Assembly (NCBI GenBank): GCA_016802295.1
Contig: JAESIW010000020.1
Location: 3,500,586 to 3,564,585, forward strand
Source of the DNA: Brachionus rotundiformis
Lineage: Eukaryota > Rotifera > Eurotatoria > Ploima > Brachionidae
Length of the DNA stretch: 64,000 nucleotides
Direction: 5' to 3'
Shown here: one piece after another, positions 1-12,841 of the stretch
How positions within the stretch are numbered: the first letter of the stretch is position 1
Layout: every line of letters starts with the position of its first letter
Program-made: the position numbers and the translations under genes
The notes under the pieces: generated by a model
The model's input: the letters and a program-made list of their open reading frames with translations, nothing else
Database searches by the model: none
What the model was told of the DNA's origin: nothing

Positions 1-3000
1 ATCATCATGACAATTAATCAATTTTAACTGTCTCTAAAGACAGTTTTTTGGAGTTTGTATGTGCTGAAAAATTTTATTTTCCATTTATGAGTATTTTCAA
101 TTTGACAAATAACTTTAGCGCCATTCTTATATCACATTTGCCCGTCATTTTTTGTTTATTTTTTCAAAATTTTAGGCAAAAAGATTTTAAACTATAAGGA
201 ATAGTTAAGCAAAAACTAAACAACCATTTTAGATATGATTTTACTGAGGCTTCCTTTAAGAAAATAAGCACTTTAGCTCAGTCTGCACCGCTTCCATGGA
301 GAGTTTTTAAACATTTAAAAATTGGCTTCATTTGGATCGACAATTTCTATAGAATAAAATAACAACTTATTATAATTAACCAATTTTGTTAATATATTAA
401 TTTTCTTTTTAAATATAATCTAAAGATTCGTTTATAAGTCTAAAATGAGTTTAAATTTTATTGATTTAGTGAATAATAAGTGAAGATTGTTTAATCACAG
501 TTAGTCATAAATTTTACAATCATTGAAATAAGAGACGCGGAAATAATTATATTTTTCTAACTAGTAAATGATTAAAGTCTTTTTTGTTAAATAAGATTTC
601 GTTTTTTAATCTATACCTTGAGAATAATTCATTTACATTTGATGATTTAATTATTTCTTTAGAGGCTTTTGAATGAAGTGTAATAAATTCACGTCTGATA
701 ACTTGTGCTCACCCAGAGGAAACAAAAAATACCAATTTTTGTTAATCATGAGCATCAACATGAACTTGATTAAATGTGTTTCTTTTCAAGAAATCTGCTA
801 ATAACAATACATATTTTACGGTTTATGATACAGAAATATAATAGATACTAAAACGATGCAATTACTAAAAATCAATTCCAAGTTTTACATCTATTTCTAA
901 TTTTATAGATTTGGAGGCAACAAAAAACTACAAATTAATATGAAATCCACAAGCTTGAAGTAATTTTAATCAATAAAATATTGAACACAAAAATAGGATA
1001 GTTGAAAAAACTAGATGTTTTAGAATTATACAAAATTATGTGTCAAAAAATAAAATATGTTATTAATTAAATTTTAGATTTTAATACTATTTATTAGAAT
1101 ATTTTCGGGAGAATTTTTGACAAATGGTTTCGAAGATTAACTTCATTACATGATGAATAAATAGGTTTAATTAGTATGATGGTTTGGTAATCTAATTTTG
1201 ATGAGCTTGTTGGATTTGAGAAATTTAAAATTTTGAGTCAGATAAATCGAGGTTTTTAGTTTAATAAATTAATAATCAGTTTTTTTTAAAATCTATTAAT
1301 ACCACTTAAATTTACAGTTGTTAAGTATATTGAATAATTTTAACATTACTTTGATTTATGTCGACTAAAATTTTGTTTTGATATCATCATTTTTTAGACA
1401 ATCATGAAATAGAATTGCAATAAATGATACTCTCAGAGAATTGTGTTAAGTATCATTTTTTCTTCTTATTCACTTCTTATGCAGCATGGGGTTAGATCTA
1501 TGCACTGACTAGGGAGCCTATGTGTTGGTGGTAACTTTTATCCGCCAGCTTTTATTTACTTCACCTGTTTTTCTTTATGCTAATGATATACAAGCCCTCT
1601 ATCAGCTTTTAGGTATTGAGCGATCTGGCAGTAGAAATCATCTATTAAAAGAAAATCATCATTTTAAGTAGAAATCATCTATTATATAAATTTATTTATC
1701 TATTAAAAGCATATTTTAGGGAAGTAGAAGGTTCGTCCGAAAAACTTTCACTTCCGCTTAAAACAAATTTTTAGAAAAAAAATAAATTAGTTTAAAATTG
1801 ATTAAGAAAAGTAGAAAATGCTTAACATTTACGGGATGATTAAAGTCGTATGGATGGAATAAAATTTAAAAATAATTTGAAAAAAAGGATTTAATAATGT
1901 GGTTTATCATTTATTAAAGATTTTCATTAAATGATTAAGACAAAAATACACATGTACACATTAAAGTTATTTAATAATTTACTATCGAGTGCGATTTAAT
2001 TATTTTTAAAAGATGATTAAGCAAAAATTCAAAATTAGTTACCAAGTTACCTGTTATAGAATATTTTAATCTAATTTGAAAAAAAAATTCAATTTTTTAT
2101 TGATTGTATCCAGGGAGCTTTTTTATAAGTTTTTTCAAAATTCACTTGAATAAAATATCTGATTTATTTGCTATTAAAGTTTTCTATTTTAGTGTCTTTG
2201 TATATTGATGAAATATTTGTTTGAATAAATTGACTAACTTTAATTTAAAGGCGCTTTAAAAAATAGATTGGATTAATTTCTATAAAAATATTTCGAATAA
2301 ATGCATAGTTATTATTTTAGATTAAATATTCTGCTATTACTAATTTAATCCTCAAATTAATATTTTTCTAAAATTTCAAAAATAAACAAAAAACAAAATT
2401 TGAATAAATTTTTTAGATGAAAATAAGATTTAGAAGAGGACTTAATTTTCATAATATTTATTCTTTTCTCGCGTATTAGTTGATCTAATGGCATTTAATT
2501 TATCAAAAAATCAATCATTTCCATTAGAAAAATTCAAAAATTAGTTCTATCAATCAACAATATAAATATTCTCATTTTCAGCTATTTGAGCTTTTGTTCT
2601 AAAATGTTCATATTATTATTGAATCTTCTTCATCCAATATATGTGGTTAAATAATTAATGTGGTCACATAATAATAAAAGTAGTAATTTTATGATAAAGA
2701 CTTGTACAGCAGATAAATTACTCAAACTAACAGAATCAATTATACTTTGGCAAACAAACAATATAACTAGAAAATAATAAGAAAAATAATAGTATTAATT
2801 TTAGATGACATTTTGTTGAATTTTGCACGCAATTTTAATTTAAATGATAGAGGAAAATTTATACGGCTTGACTTTTAGGGATAAATATCATGCAAATTGT
2901 AAAAATCAAATTTAGTTTGATTTACAGACGGAATACTTTTTACTAATTTGACAGCGTTGATATTTTAGGTTTATGACTATGAAGATTTAGCTTTTTAAAA

Positions 3001-4582
3001 TGTGCTTCAGGCGTTGGTAGCACAACTAATAATATGTTAAAATAAAATATTGGTTAACAATCGATTTTTCTTTAAGGAAACATTTTTAAAAAATTAACAA
3101 TTAGTTGTACCAGATTTTAATTAATTATTGAGCACGCTTATATCTAATTGAGGATTTTAGTTTAATAGAAAATTACTGGTTCATGTCTCTGGATATAAGC
3201 TTAACTAGGAAAAAAAATTTCTTATGATTAGATTCTATAAAAATTTTTGATAATTAATCTATAATGTTGATTTTTATCAAAATAAAATCTCAATGAAATT
3301 CAATTTATCTCTTAAAAACTTCCTAATAGCATGAATCTTTATTTTTCAATTTTTTATTCAAAAATATTTTTTCCTTCTTATGAATGTGTCAATAAAGAAT
3401 ATTTATCCAGTTTAGATTTTGTTTTAAACTTAAACTAATAATTTAAATTTAAGTAAAACTTAATTTATTTGATTGCATTAAGCTCAAACATGTCAATATG
3501 CAGAGTCTACATCACGTTTTCTGATTTTAATTTAATTTTTTCTTTTATTTATACAAAAATTATTTAACCAAAAGATAAATGGCTCTGCTTAAACAAAAAT
3601 AACTTAATCAAATAAATTAAACTATTATAAACAATTGAATGATGATAATTTTCATAAATGAAATAAATTTTGTATTAAGTGGTTTATTCATTATGATTAA
3701 ACCGAACAAAAACAGATTTAATAAATAATGTAGACACATTATTATAAGTTGAGTTTTAAATTTAGATGAAAGGTAATTACTTTATCTTATTTATCTATTC
3801 TGGGGCTAAACTATTAATTAAGCTTTTTTTCTATTCATTGAGGCAATCATTTTAATTTTATTTTAAGAAGAAATTTGATTATTGTTTTTAGTTTTTAAGA
3901 CGATCAATTTTGAAAAAATGAGATGAATTTTACTTAAGTCAGGTACAAACTACGTAATAATTTTAATTAATTTGAATTAAAATTTTTTAATTTAGGTAGA
4001 AAATTTATCAAAAACTTAACCAAAGAATAAATTTTTTTCGCTTTACATATATTTTTATTTAATCATTTCTAATTGCTTAAGCATTATTTAAATATTTGAG
4101 CAACATAAACTGAGCAGCTAAAGATACCAATACATTAGAGTAAAAATACATTTTTTAATTTTTTGTGACAAAATAAATCCTTAATCCGGAGGAATTTTGA
4201 ATTTGTTTTGATAATTAATTTAGGTAAAAAAACCCTTTTATGTATCCAAACAATTGGTCCATACTTAAATTTTTTTGAGATTCAATTTAAAATAAATAAA
4301 AAAGATTTTATTTTCTAAAAGTTCCATTATTATAAAAAAACTATGAATAGAAATATTCTAATCCTTAATTTTAATTTATTGTATTAGGCAATACATTGAG
4401 ATAAAATAGATTTGATCTTCATTTATTGTAGTTTAATTTTGGTATCGAAAAATTATGCTTTAATTATGTTGTTTTGCTTTTTCTTTATATTGAGAGAATA
4501 AATTTCAAATTTTATTTTTTTAAAATTTGGCAATAATGTTCAAATATTTTTAAACTTAAGTTTAGATGACGAAAAAATATAA
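1..4582. other. Gene-free AT-rich region upstream of the PDE gene
   Basis: No open frame with protein-family character was found on either strand. A less AT-rich stretch at about 1480-1640 may be transposon debris but has no readable frame. A short direct repeat with the core GTAGAAATCATCTATTA occurs near 1631 and 1670. At the left edge (about 24-53) a U-rich tract is followed by a 7-bp hairpin; this is discussed under findings. The last 20 bases hold an acceptor-like TTTAG at 4561-4565 just before the PDE start. Confidence 0.6.
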
Positions 4583-7500
4583 ATGGACCCTATGAACGAC
4601 ACGGACCCTTTGTCAAACTTGGATTCAAACATTGTTTCAACATGGTTGGATAACCATCCGGAATTTTTACATGACTATTTAAAAAAAATTCAAATTCAGC
4701 GTCGTAGAACCTCTCTCCTTAGCGACAAGTCCGGTCTTTTGTTGGCTAATTTTAATACAACATGTCACAAAAAGTCAAGCACTCAAGAAATCAGCTTACC
4801 GGAACCTTTATCCAGTCCCAATCAGTTTAGCTCAAAGTTGGCCAAGTACAGCTCTCAAAATTCAAATACATCATCGCTGAAGTCACTTCCTCTTTTTCTT
4901 AATTCGACTTCTTTAAACCCTTCATTCAGTGAGCCTAATTTGCCTCCAGCAGACCAATTAGTAAAAGTTGAACATGAGAATATAAAAAAACAAGTAAGCC
5001 GAGATAAATTTAAGCAGCTAAGTTTGTATGAAAAAATGTACACATTGGTAAAATGTTTGTACCAGAGTCTTGACCTTAAGACCACTTGTAAAAAAATTTT
5101 AAATACCGTCAGTCTGTTGTTGGATGCAGACAGATGTTCATTATTTTTGGTTATAGAGGAAGATGAAGAAAGTCCTGAAGGCACGGTAGAGGATCTAAAT
5201 GGAGTCGAAAATGGCAAGAGCAATAAATGTCTTGTCAGCGTGGTATTCGATGCCAAATCGAATAGTTTGAACAAATTTATGAAAAATTATGCATTTGATA
5301 GTGTTGACGAGGCGTCTTTAGATGAGGATGATGGAGAGCAAATAAAAATTCCTTACGGAAAAGGAATAGTAGGATATGTAGCTTCAACAGGGGAGTCTGT
5401 CAACATACCCGATGCTTACAGCGATTCGAGATTTAATGCAACTATTGATCAAAAAACAGGATACAAGACCAAAAGTATTTTATGTCTTCCAATTTTAAAT
5501 GAAAATGGCCAGTGCATTGCCGTTGCCGAGGCTATAAACAAAATCGAAGATGAATCTGAGCTAGAAGAAAACAATAATAGTGAAGAATACAGTTTTACTA
5601 GGGAAGACGAAGAGGTTTTTATAAATTTATTAATTTAATTATATGAATTTAATATTTTTGTTGAAATTTAATAACTTGAATTAAAATATCTTTAAATTTT
5701 AATTTAATAGATTTAATTTACATTAATTTGTTTTTTGTTTATAATTGAAAGTCAAGACTAATTCATTTGATTTAAGTGACATTCTAGCCTAAGTCTAGTC
5801 GAAGAATGAGCCAACATTTTTATTTTAATTTATTTTCTGAAGATTAATCTGATTTTTTTTCAAATTTAATTTTTTTAACATTTAAAAAATTAATTATTGA
5901 AATTTTGATTACGATTATTAATATTATATTTCCTGTTTGAAATAATTTCCTCCTGAATTATTGTATATCATTTACTGAATTTCATAAATTTTCAAAATTT
6001 AATAGTTTTTTTAGACACTAAATATCATTTCTAATTAAATATTTGAGTATTAAAATTTTAAAAGATATTTTCATTTTAATTAATTATTAATCTTGGAAAT
6101 TTTGTTAAAGATTTTTGCCAAATTTATGCCTTTTATATCAATTGCTATCAGAAATTCGAACTTGTACTCGCAATCACAAAAAGAAGCTCAAACAAACAAA
6201 GTCTTATTAGAATTAGCAACAATAGTTTTTGATGAATCCGCATCAACAGTGGACCATTTAGTATCAAGAATTTTATTCAACTCAATTTTCTTGCTCGAAT
6301 GTGAAAAGTGCCAAGTTATTCTATTTAATAACAATATCAATAATAATTCAAGCACAGCAGTGGTATTTCCAAGGCGTCCATCATTTCACGTAAAAAATAC
6401 TTTTTAACCAATTTATAGCTAGATAATTAATAAATTTCTTAAAGGATATCAATAAATACTTTGATCGAATATACGAGCTTAATTATTGTGATCTTAAAGC
6501 AAATGAGCGCTTTTCGCGCGAAATATTGGTCAAATCAAAGACTCCAAATTTTACAGTCGAATCTCCTGAATTGTCTATTATAAACACAGTGTCTCATTCA
6601 GGAGAAGTAATATAAATATATTTAAATTATTTAATATTGTAAAAATCAAATTTAGATTTTAAATGTTCAAAATGCCATAAAAGATGCCAGATTTAGCCAT
6701 GTAATAATCACTTAAATTTTTTTTAAATTTTATAATTTTTTTAATCTCTTAGTTTGCTGAAGCGACTGGAACTCAATCATTTTTATGCATACCGGTAACA
6801 AATTGTTCTGACCAAGTAGTTGCATTGATCCTTGCATGCAACAAGATCAAAAATTCAGCCCTAAATTATTTTTCAAAATCTGATATCAATGTAGCGGAAG
6901 TAAATGAATAAGATAGATAAAATAATAAAATTTTAAATAAATTTTTTATTAAAAAGGCTTTTGCACTTTTCTGCGGAATTGGCATCCAAAACATAATGAT
7001 GTATGAGAAAGTTGTTAGAGCAATGAACATGCAACAAGTGGCTTTGGATGTGCTGTCTTATCATGTCTCATCAAACCAAGAAGAAGTGGATCGACTTTCA
7101 GTTAATTAAATCATTTAATACTTCAATCAAAATTTTATCTTTCAATTAAGGAAGAGGAAATTCCAGAAGCACAAGAGCTAGGACTGTATTCATTTTATTT
7201 TGATGAAAACACACTTGACGATATTGGAACACTAAAAGCCTGCATTTCCATGTTTGGTGAACTCGAGCTTGTCGAAAAGTTTAACATACCTTACGATGTT
7301 TTGTGCAGTTTTTTTTTGACTGTAAAAAAAAATTACCGACCAGTTGCTTACCACAACTGGCGACATGGGTTCAATGTTATGTCAGCCATGTTCACTATTC
7401 TTACTGTACTAGGAAGCAAAACAAATATTTAATTTTTTTATTAAATTATTTTCTTTAGACTGGCCAATTTAAAAATGTTTATAATGATCTTGAGATTTTA

Positions 7501-8541
7501 TCTCTTTTGATCGCATGCATTTGCCATGATCTAGATCATAGAGGAACTACCAACAACTTCCAAATTAAGTAATATTTGAAATAGTTATTTTGCCCAAGAA
7601 AAATAATTTAATACAGAATCCAGAGTCCATTGGCTAAATTGTACACTACTTCGACAATGGAACACCATCATTTTAATCAATGTATTATCATTTTACATAA
7701 TAATGTAAGGCTTTTAAAGAAAATTCGAAATAAAATAAGACTTTTTTTTAGGTTAACAATATTTTGATAAATCTGACATCAGCGCAGCATTCCACGGCAA
7801 TCGATTTAATCGAAAAGGCTATACTGGCTACCGATTTAGCCTTGCATTTTAAGTAAATTTTTAATTATGTAAAGAAAATAGCCGTTTTATCAATGTTTTT
7901 TAGACATATTGACAAATTTGTTGAAAAATCAAATTCCCCATCAAAAGCTATTTTTAAGACAACACCTGAAAAAGAATTATTATTGTAATTGTTTTTAGTC
8001 AAAAATAAAATTTTATTTATTCTCTTTTTCTAAGAAATATTTTGATGACCGCATGTGACTTAAGTGGTGGAGCAAAACCATGGAAGTGTCATTATAGAGT
8101 GAGCATTGATATCATTATATTTTGTTAAATATCTATTTTTGTTCCCAAAAGCTGTCTCAATTAGTTTCGAGTGAGTTTTTCAGCGAAGGTGATCTAGAAA
8201 AAGAAAAATTCAAGCAAGAGCCGATTGTAAATTATTTATTTTTGTGTTTTTTTTTTAATTTTAGATAATTTTTTTGCATAGGATTCAATGAATCGAAGCA
8301 AATCTGATAAATTACCACAAATGCAAATACAATTTTTGCAAAGCGTTTGTGTACCAATGTATCATGTGAGTTAATTGGATCTTTTTGACAATAATCTATT
8401 TAAGTTTTATTTGAATAGAGTCTGAGTTTATGTAATCCGCTTTTAAAACCAATGTTAGATGGTTGTAATGAAAATATAAAGCAATGGCAAAAATTTATCG
8501 AGAATCAAAATGATAAAAAGACAAAACCTGAACAAAAATAG
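4583..8541 (+). CDS. GAF-domain 3',5'-cyclic nucleotide phosphodiesterase, PDE5/PDE11 type
   Basis: Hydrolyses cGMP and/or cAMP to the 5'-monophosphate. Fifteen exons join in frame: 4583-5614, 6111-6389, 6445-6606, 6656-6700, 6753-6899, 6957-7100, 7151-7405, 7459-7568, 7617-7704, 7752-7852, 7904-7984, 8035-8098, 8152-8226, 8282-8365, 8419-8541. They give about 929 residues, close to the length I recall for human PDE11A (about 930). GAF-A lies at roughly residues 150-345 and contains an NK(F/I)(D/E)-type motif (EAINKIED); GAF-B is encoded by exons 2-6. The catalytic domain shows HNWRHGFN, CHDLDHRGT, EHHHFN and MTACDLS, which supply the metal ligands and the general-acid His. The purine-binding Gln and clamp Phe sit in MQIQF (exon 14). 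Spacing around the LDVLSYH segment fits PDE11 best; PDE5/6 is the alternative. An out-of-frame ATG at 4566 opens a 9-codon uORF that ends at 4595, inside the coding region. Exons 7-12 are duplicated at 11700-12685. Confidence 0.93.
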
Positions 8542-9126
8542 AATGCAGTATTTCATTTTTATGATAATTGATTTGATTTTAAATTTTAGGACATTTTTTA
8601 ACTAAAAGCATTTTTATAATTTTTAATGCAATTATTTAATAAATTAAAAATTTATCTCATTATTTTTTTATTTTTTTAATTTGCTTTAATATTTTTAGGA
8701 ATAATTACCATATTTCTATGGAATATTAACCATCCAATATATTCCTGCAGATAATTTACCAGTGCTGACACATCATATAACCAGTGTATTTCTCATATAA
8801 TTTATACTTGCATAATTCATACTTCTTTATAACTTCGTTATAATTTTAATTTAAAATACCTTGAAATTACCGAAAATGAGGGGTTCAGATAATATTAGAA
8901 TTTTATCCAGTATAAAATGTGTAAATAAATTGTAAATTGTGTGTAAGTAAATTAATCTGTAAATAAATTAAAAAATAAAGAACTTGTTTTTCCAAGTTTT
9001 TTTCTTAATAATTTCTAATTTTTAGTTAAATATTTTAAAAAATGACTAATAATGCTCAACAAAATAAACTATTTATTTATATAATTATTTAGATCTAATC
9101 AATATTTAAAATTATATTTTTAATAG

Positions 9127-9269
9127 AAATTAATACTTATTTTCAAATTGAAATTTTCTTATTAACTCAGAGAAAAATATTATTTTAACTGTTTATAAGT
9201 CAGTCTGTTTATAAGTTTACTCATTAATAATGACTTTATTTAAGAATGTTCTTATATTAAAAATTTTGG
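9127..9269 (+). repeat. Diverged dispersed repeat R1, copy 1
   Basis: Shares AAATTAATACTTATTTT, ATTTTAACTGTTT and AAGAATGTTCTTATATTAAA with 13358-13498 in the same order and strand. No coding potential is seen. The identity of the element is unknown. Confidence 0.55.
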
Positions 9270-9306
9270 CTATCAGATCATTTCTAGATATAATTCATAG
9301 AGAAAA

Positions 9307-9465
9307 AAAATTTTCAAACACCTATCTAAGTAATAGGATATCTATTCCTAAATAAAACTTTCTAGCTATTAGTGAAAATTAATTGTTTTTAAATTTATTT
9401 CTTTTCATGTAATAAATGAAAATTAGGGTCTAAATCAATCTCTTAACAATTAAAAAAATAAATCA
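9307..9465 (+). repeat. Dispersed repeat R2, copy 1
   Basis: About 155 bp, nearly identical to 12682-12841, with three substitutions and a one-base length change in an A run. In the second place it is fused directly to the end of the PDE partial copy through a shared AAAA. It has no open frame, and the foldback element starts 11 bp after its end. Confidence 0.7.
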
Positions 9466-9475
9466 TTTTATCAAA

Positions 9476-9846
9476 TACCGTAATGCCTTGCCCCCTAATG
9501 CATTGCACTTTAAACCAGAATTCCGGATTTTAATGCATGCATTTAACCCACTTTTTTTTCCAGATACGCTGCGACTAAAAATGCTGCAATTAATGTCAAA
9601 ATTTTGGTAAAAATGCCGCATTAAATAGGTAAAAAATAATAAAAATTTTTTATTATTAATTTTAATTTTTATTATTTTTTAATTTTGATTATTTTTACAT
9701 ATTTTTTACCTATTTAATGCGGCATTTTTACCAAAATTTTGACATTAACTGCAGCATTTTTAGTCGCAGCGTATCTTGAAAAAAAGCATTAAAATCCAGA
9801 ATTCTGGTTTAAAGTGCAATGCATTAGGGGGCAAGGCATTACGGTA
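9476..9846. mobile_element. Foldback (palindromic) MITE-like element with TA flanks
   Basis: A long inverted repeat. The left arm starts at 9478 with CCGTAATGCCTTGCC and the right arm ends at 9844 with its reverse complement. The arms are about 165 nt each and very similar; the left arm has about 15 extra bases near 9537-9553. The AT-rich centre (about 9640-9680) forms the loop. Both ends abut TA (9476-9477 and 9845-9846), consistent with a TA target-site duplication as made by Tc1/mariner-class transposases. There is no internal transposase, so this would be a non-autonomous element. The arms are richer in G and C than the surroundings, which fits insertion from elsewhere. Confidence 0.82.
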
Positions 9847-11699
9847 ATGTCCTTCAAACTTTTTCAAAAAATGTGATTTTATCAGATTGTCAGATCGGAC
9901 CTCCATAATAGCTGAACATTTTGATAAAAAAATTAAAAAGTGCAAAATCAAAAAAACTTTTAACATTGATATCGGTCATCGACATTATGTCCTAAAAAGT
10001 TCAATGAATAATTATTTTTTTTTGCATGAATGATTTCCTGTTGGATATAAATAAATAAATTTTTACTCATTCTAATTACTTAGTAAAAAATGAAATTAGC
10101 AAATGTAGCAAAGCAATATAATTTAACGAATATGAATCTTGTTTTTTTAGTATAACTACGACTATTTTCGGTCATTTCACAAGAAACAAAATAATGAATT
10201 GTTGTTTTTTCACGAATTATGGGATAAAAGAGATAATTTTAGAATTGTCTCTAATGTGTTGAACACAAAATCAATGGATCCTTTTATTTTATTAGTTTTA
10301 TTATTAGTAGCCAAGTGACCAAGTTACAAAAAAATCTCTATTTAAAGTCAATAGACAATCACAATTGGACCTCAGCTAAAAACCTTTTACAAGACATCGA
10401 TGATGATTCACTTTGCTAAAACAAAGCTAGACCAACATTTGGCATAAACACAAATAATCAAAAGATGAGTCTCAGAAAATCCTTTGATCTAAACTGTACT
10501 GACATTACAACTAGCAGCAACTTGGCATCTTATCTTTCATCATTAAACTAAATAGATTTGAAATAAAGGAGTCTGACCATGTGTTAATCAAGATCAGCGC
10601 ATGCCACCGTCGAGCTCAAACGGTGCTGTCAGTGGAGCATTAAATAAAAACATTTTTTTTTCTTGAATTTTTTATTTGTCACTGTTTACCAGTGTTATTA
10701 TTAAGAAAGTTTTATTTAATTAAAAATTTAGAGCTACTATGGTTAGAAAAAACAGATTTGCCCGTCTATCTCTCTAAAAATAGTTGCACTAAATTATTTC
10801 TATTATTCTAATTATTAAAAAATTTAGTTTGTGGTAAAAAAAGCTACCATTTGATTTCATATTTGAATTTAAATGGTGGAATGACAGCTGAAATTTTCAG
10901 ATTCTGTGTGACTCCTGTGTTATGTTGAGGAGATACCATTTGAATCCAAAACCATTGTTTCCACCAAAGGCATTGACAATTCCATTGACAATGAAAATAG
11001 CAATAATTACAATAATTGTTCATCGATTTTAAATTTTATCTAAAATAAAATAATTTTAATTCAAACCATTTTTTTAATATAGCTAAATTAAATCAAAACA
11101 AATTTTTTTCATTCATTTATCATGCCTGGCCAAAAAGATTAGTAAAAAAAATTAATATATTTTAAATTTAAATGGTGCTTATTTTCAAGTTACAAATAGA
11201 AAATAAGTTTTAAAAAGAAGTCTAAGCCATAAAATAAAATGTTATCTTATTGATGAAAATATAGCGTTCATTTGAAACAATTACTTATTTAGAAATTTAT
11301 TTTTTTTTTAATCTGCCTTGAACCTTCTTTTTAAATTTTAAAAACATGAATTCAAGTCAAAGAAGTTGTTTCAAATCAACATTAATTATTTGCTAAATTG
11401 ATATAGTTAAACGCATTTAAATCGCAATCAAAGACTTAATTTTTTTATAGCTTGGCTTGTATTTAGTTAGATGATTATCCTTGTAGAGAATTAAGCTTAA
11501 AATACTGTGATAAAATCAAATTAAATTTAAAAGATATGAAGGATATAAGCAGCTGTCGAGTCGCTACTTAATACAGGACCTTTTAAGATAATCCTGTTTT
11601 TTAATGTACGTATCAATAAAGTAAATAAGTTTAGTTAATATTAAAATTTTATTTTTTGTTTCCAATTTTTTGGAAATCTTGAATTCAAATTTTTAATTT
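9847..11699. other. Intergenic sequence, unassigned, with less AT-rich patches
   Basis: No intact gene. Patches at about 10370-10640 and 10740-10980 are richer in G and C and less repetitive than their surroundings, but all six frames are broken by stops. They could be decayed transposon or gene remnants; I could not match them to a family. The last bases (about 11660-11701) are T-rich and end in AG directly before the PDE partial copy. Confidence 0.4.
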
Positions 11700-12685
11700 A
11701 GAAGCACAAGAGCTAGGACTGTATTCATTTTATTTTGATGAAAACACACTTGACGATATTGGAACACTAAAAGCCTGCATTTCCATGTTTGGTGAACTCG
11801 AGCTTGTCGAAAAGTTTAACATACCTTACGATGTTTTGTGCAGTTTTTTTTTGACTGTAAAAAAAAATTACCGACCAGTTGCTTACCACAACTGGCGACA
11901 TGGTTTCAATGTTATGTCAGCCATGTTCACTATTCTTACTGTACTAGGAAGCAAAACAAATATTTAATTTTTTTATTAAATTATTTTCTTTAGACTGGCC
12001 AATTTAAAAATGTTTATAATGATCTTGAGATTTTATCTCTTTTGATCGCATGCATTTGCCATGATCTAGATCATAGAGGAACTACCAACAACTTCCAAAT
12101 TAAGTAATATTTGAAATAGTTATTTTGCCCAAGAAAAATAATTTAATACAGAATCCAGAGTCCATTGGCTAAATTGTACACTACTTCGACAATGGAACAC
12201 CATCATTTTAATCAATGTATTATCATTTTACATAATAATGTAAGGCTTTTAAAGAAAATTCGAAATAAAATAAGACTTTTTTTTAGGTTAACAATATTTT
12301 GATAAATCTGACATCAGCGCAGCATTCCACGGCAATCGATTTAATCGAAAAGGCTATACTGGCTACCGATTTAGCCTTGCATTTTAAGTAAATTTTTAAT
12401 TATGTAAAGAAAATAGCCGTTTTATCAATGTTTTTTAGACATATTGACAAATTTGTTGAAAAATCAAATTCCCCATCAAAAGCTATTTTTAAGACAACAC
12501 CTGAAAAAGAATTATTATTGTAATTGTTTTTAGTCAAAAATAAAATTTTATCTATTCTCTTTTTCTAAGAAATATTTTGATGACCGCATGTGACTTGAGT
12601 GGTGGAGCAAAACCATGGAAGTGTCATTATAGAGTGAGCATTGATATCATTATATTTTGTTAAATATCTATTTTTGTTCTCAAAA
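11700..12685 (+). pseudogene. Partial duplicate of the PDE gene (exons 7-12 with introns)
   Basis: Matches 7165-8150 at a constant offset of 4535 with only four differences in 986 bp. Two of these lie in exons and are synonymous (a Gly codon GGG to GGT and a Leu codon TTA to TTG). It contains exon 7 from its sixth codon to exon 12 plus the start of intron 12, hence the HNWRH and HDLDH motifs. It lacks the GAF domains, the first five codons of exon 7 and catalytic exons 13-15, so it cannot encode a working PDE. It breaks off at AAAA and continues into repeat R2. It is either a very young segmental duplication or an assembly artefact. A T-rich tract and AG immediately precede it, so a transcript could splice into it. 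Confidence 0.9.
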
Positions 12686-12841
12686 TTTTCAAACACTTAT
12701 CTAAGTAATAGGATATCTATTTCTAAATAAAACTTTCTAGCAATTAGTGAAAATTAATTGTTTTTAAATTTATTTCTTTTCATGTAATAAATGAAAATTA
12801 GGGTCTAAATCAATCTCTTAACAATTAAAAAAAATAAATCA
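12682..12841 (+). repeat. Dispersed repeat R2, copy 2, fused to the PDE partial copy
   Basis: The same unit as 9307-9465. The junction with the PDE copy shares AAAA with both parents, as expected for a microhomology-mediated deletion of the stretch corresponding to 8151-9306. Confidence 0.7.

Larger units (their letters stand above)
8542..9475. other. Intergenic sequence with two repeat units shared with 12682-13498
   Basis: No gene is seen. Two stretches recur farther right: 9127-9269 resembles 13358-13498 at clearly diverged identity, and 9307-9465 resembles 12682-12841 with about three substitutions and one indel. The order of the two units is reversed between the two places. Confidence 0.6.

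Noticed and set aside
1480..1640. FLYANDIQAL read as a degenerate reverse-transcriptase YADD motif
   Set aside because: Only one short peptide fits, a stop lies upstream in the same frame, and no other RT block is seen.
8152..8226. PDE segment EFFSEGD where relatives have Gln before Gly-Asp, first read as loss of the invariant catalytic glutamine
   Set aside because: The purine-binding invariant glutamine is the one in the SQVGF-type motif. The equivalent MQIQF in exon 14 keeps both the Gln and the aromatic clamp.
9760..9966. Minus-strand 68-codon frame
   Set aside because: Lies half inside the right arm of the foldback element and reads as non-coding filler.
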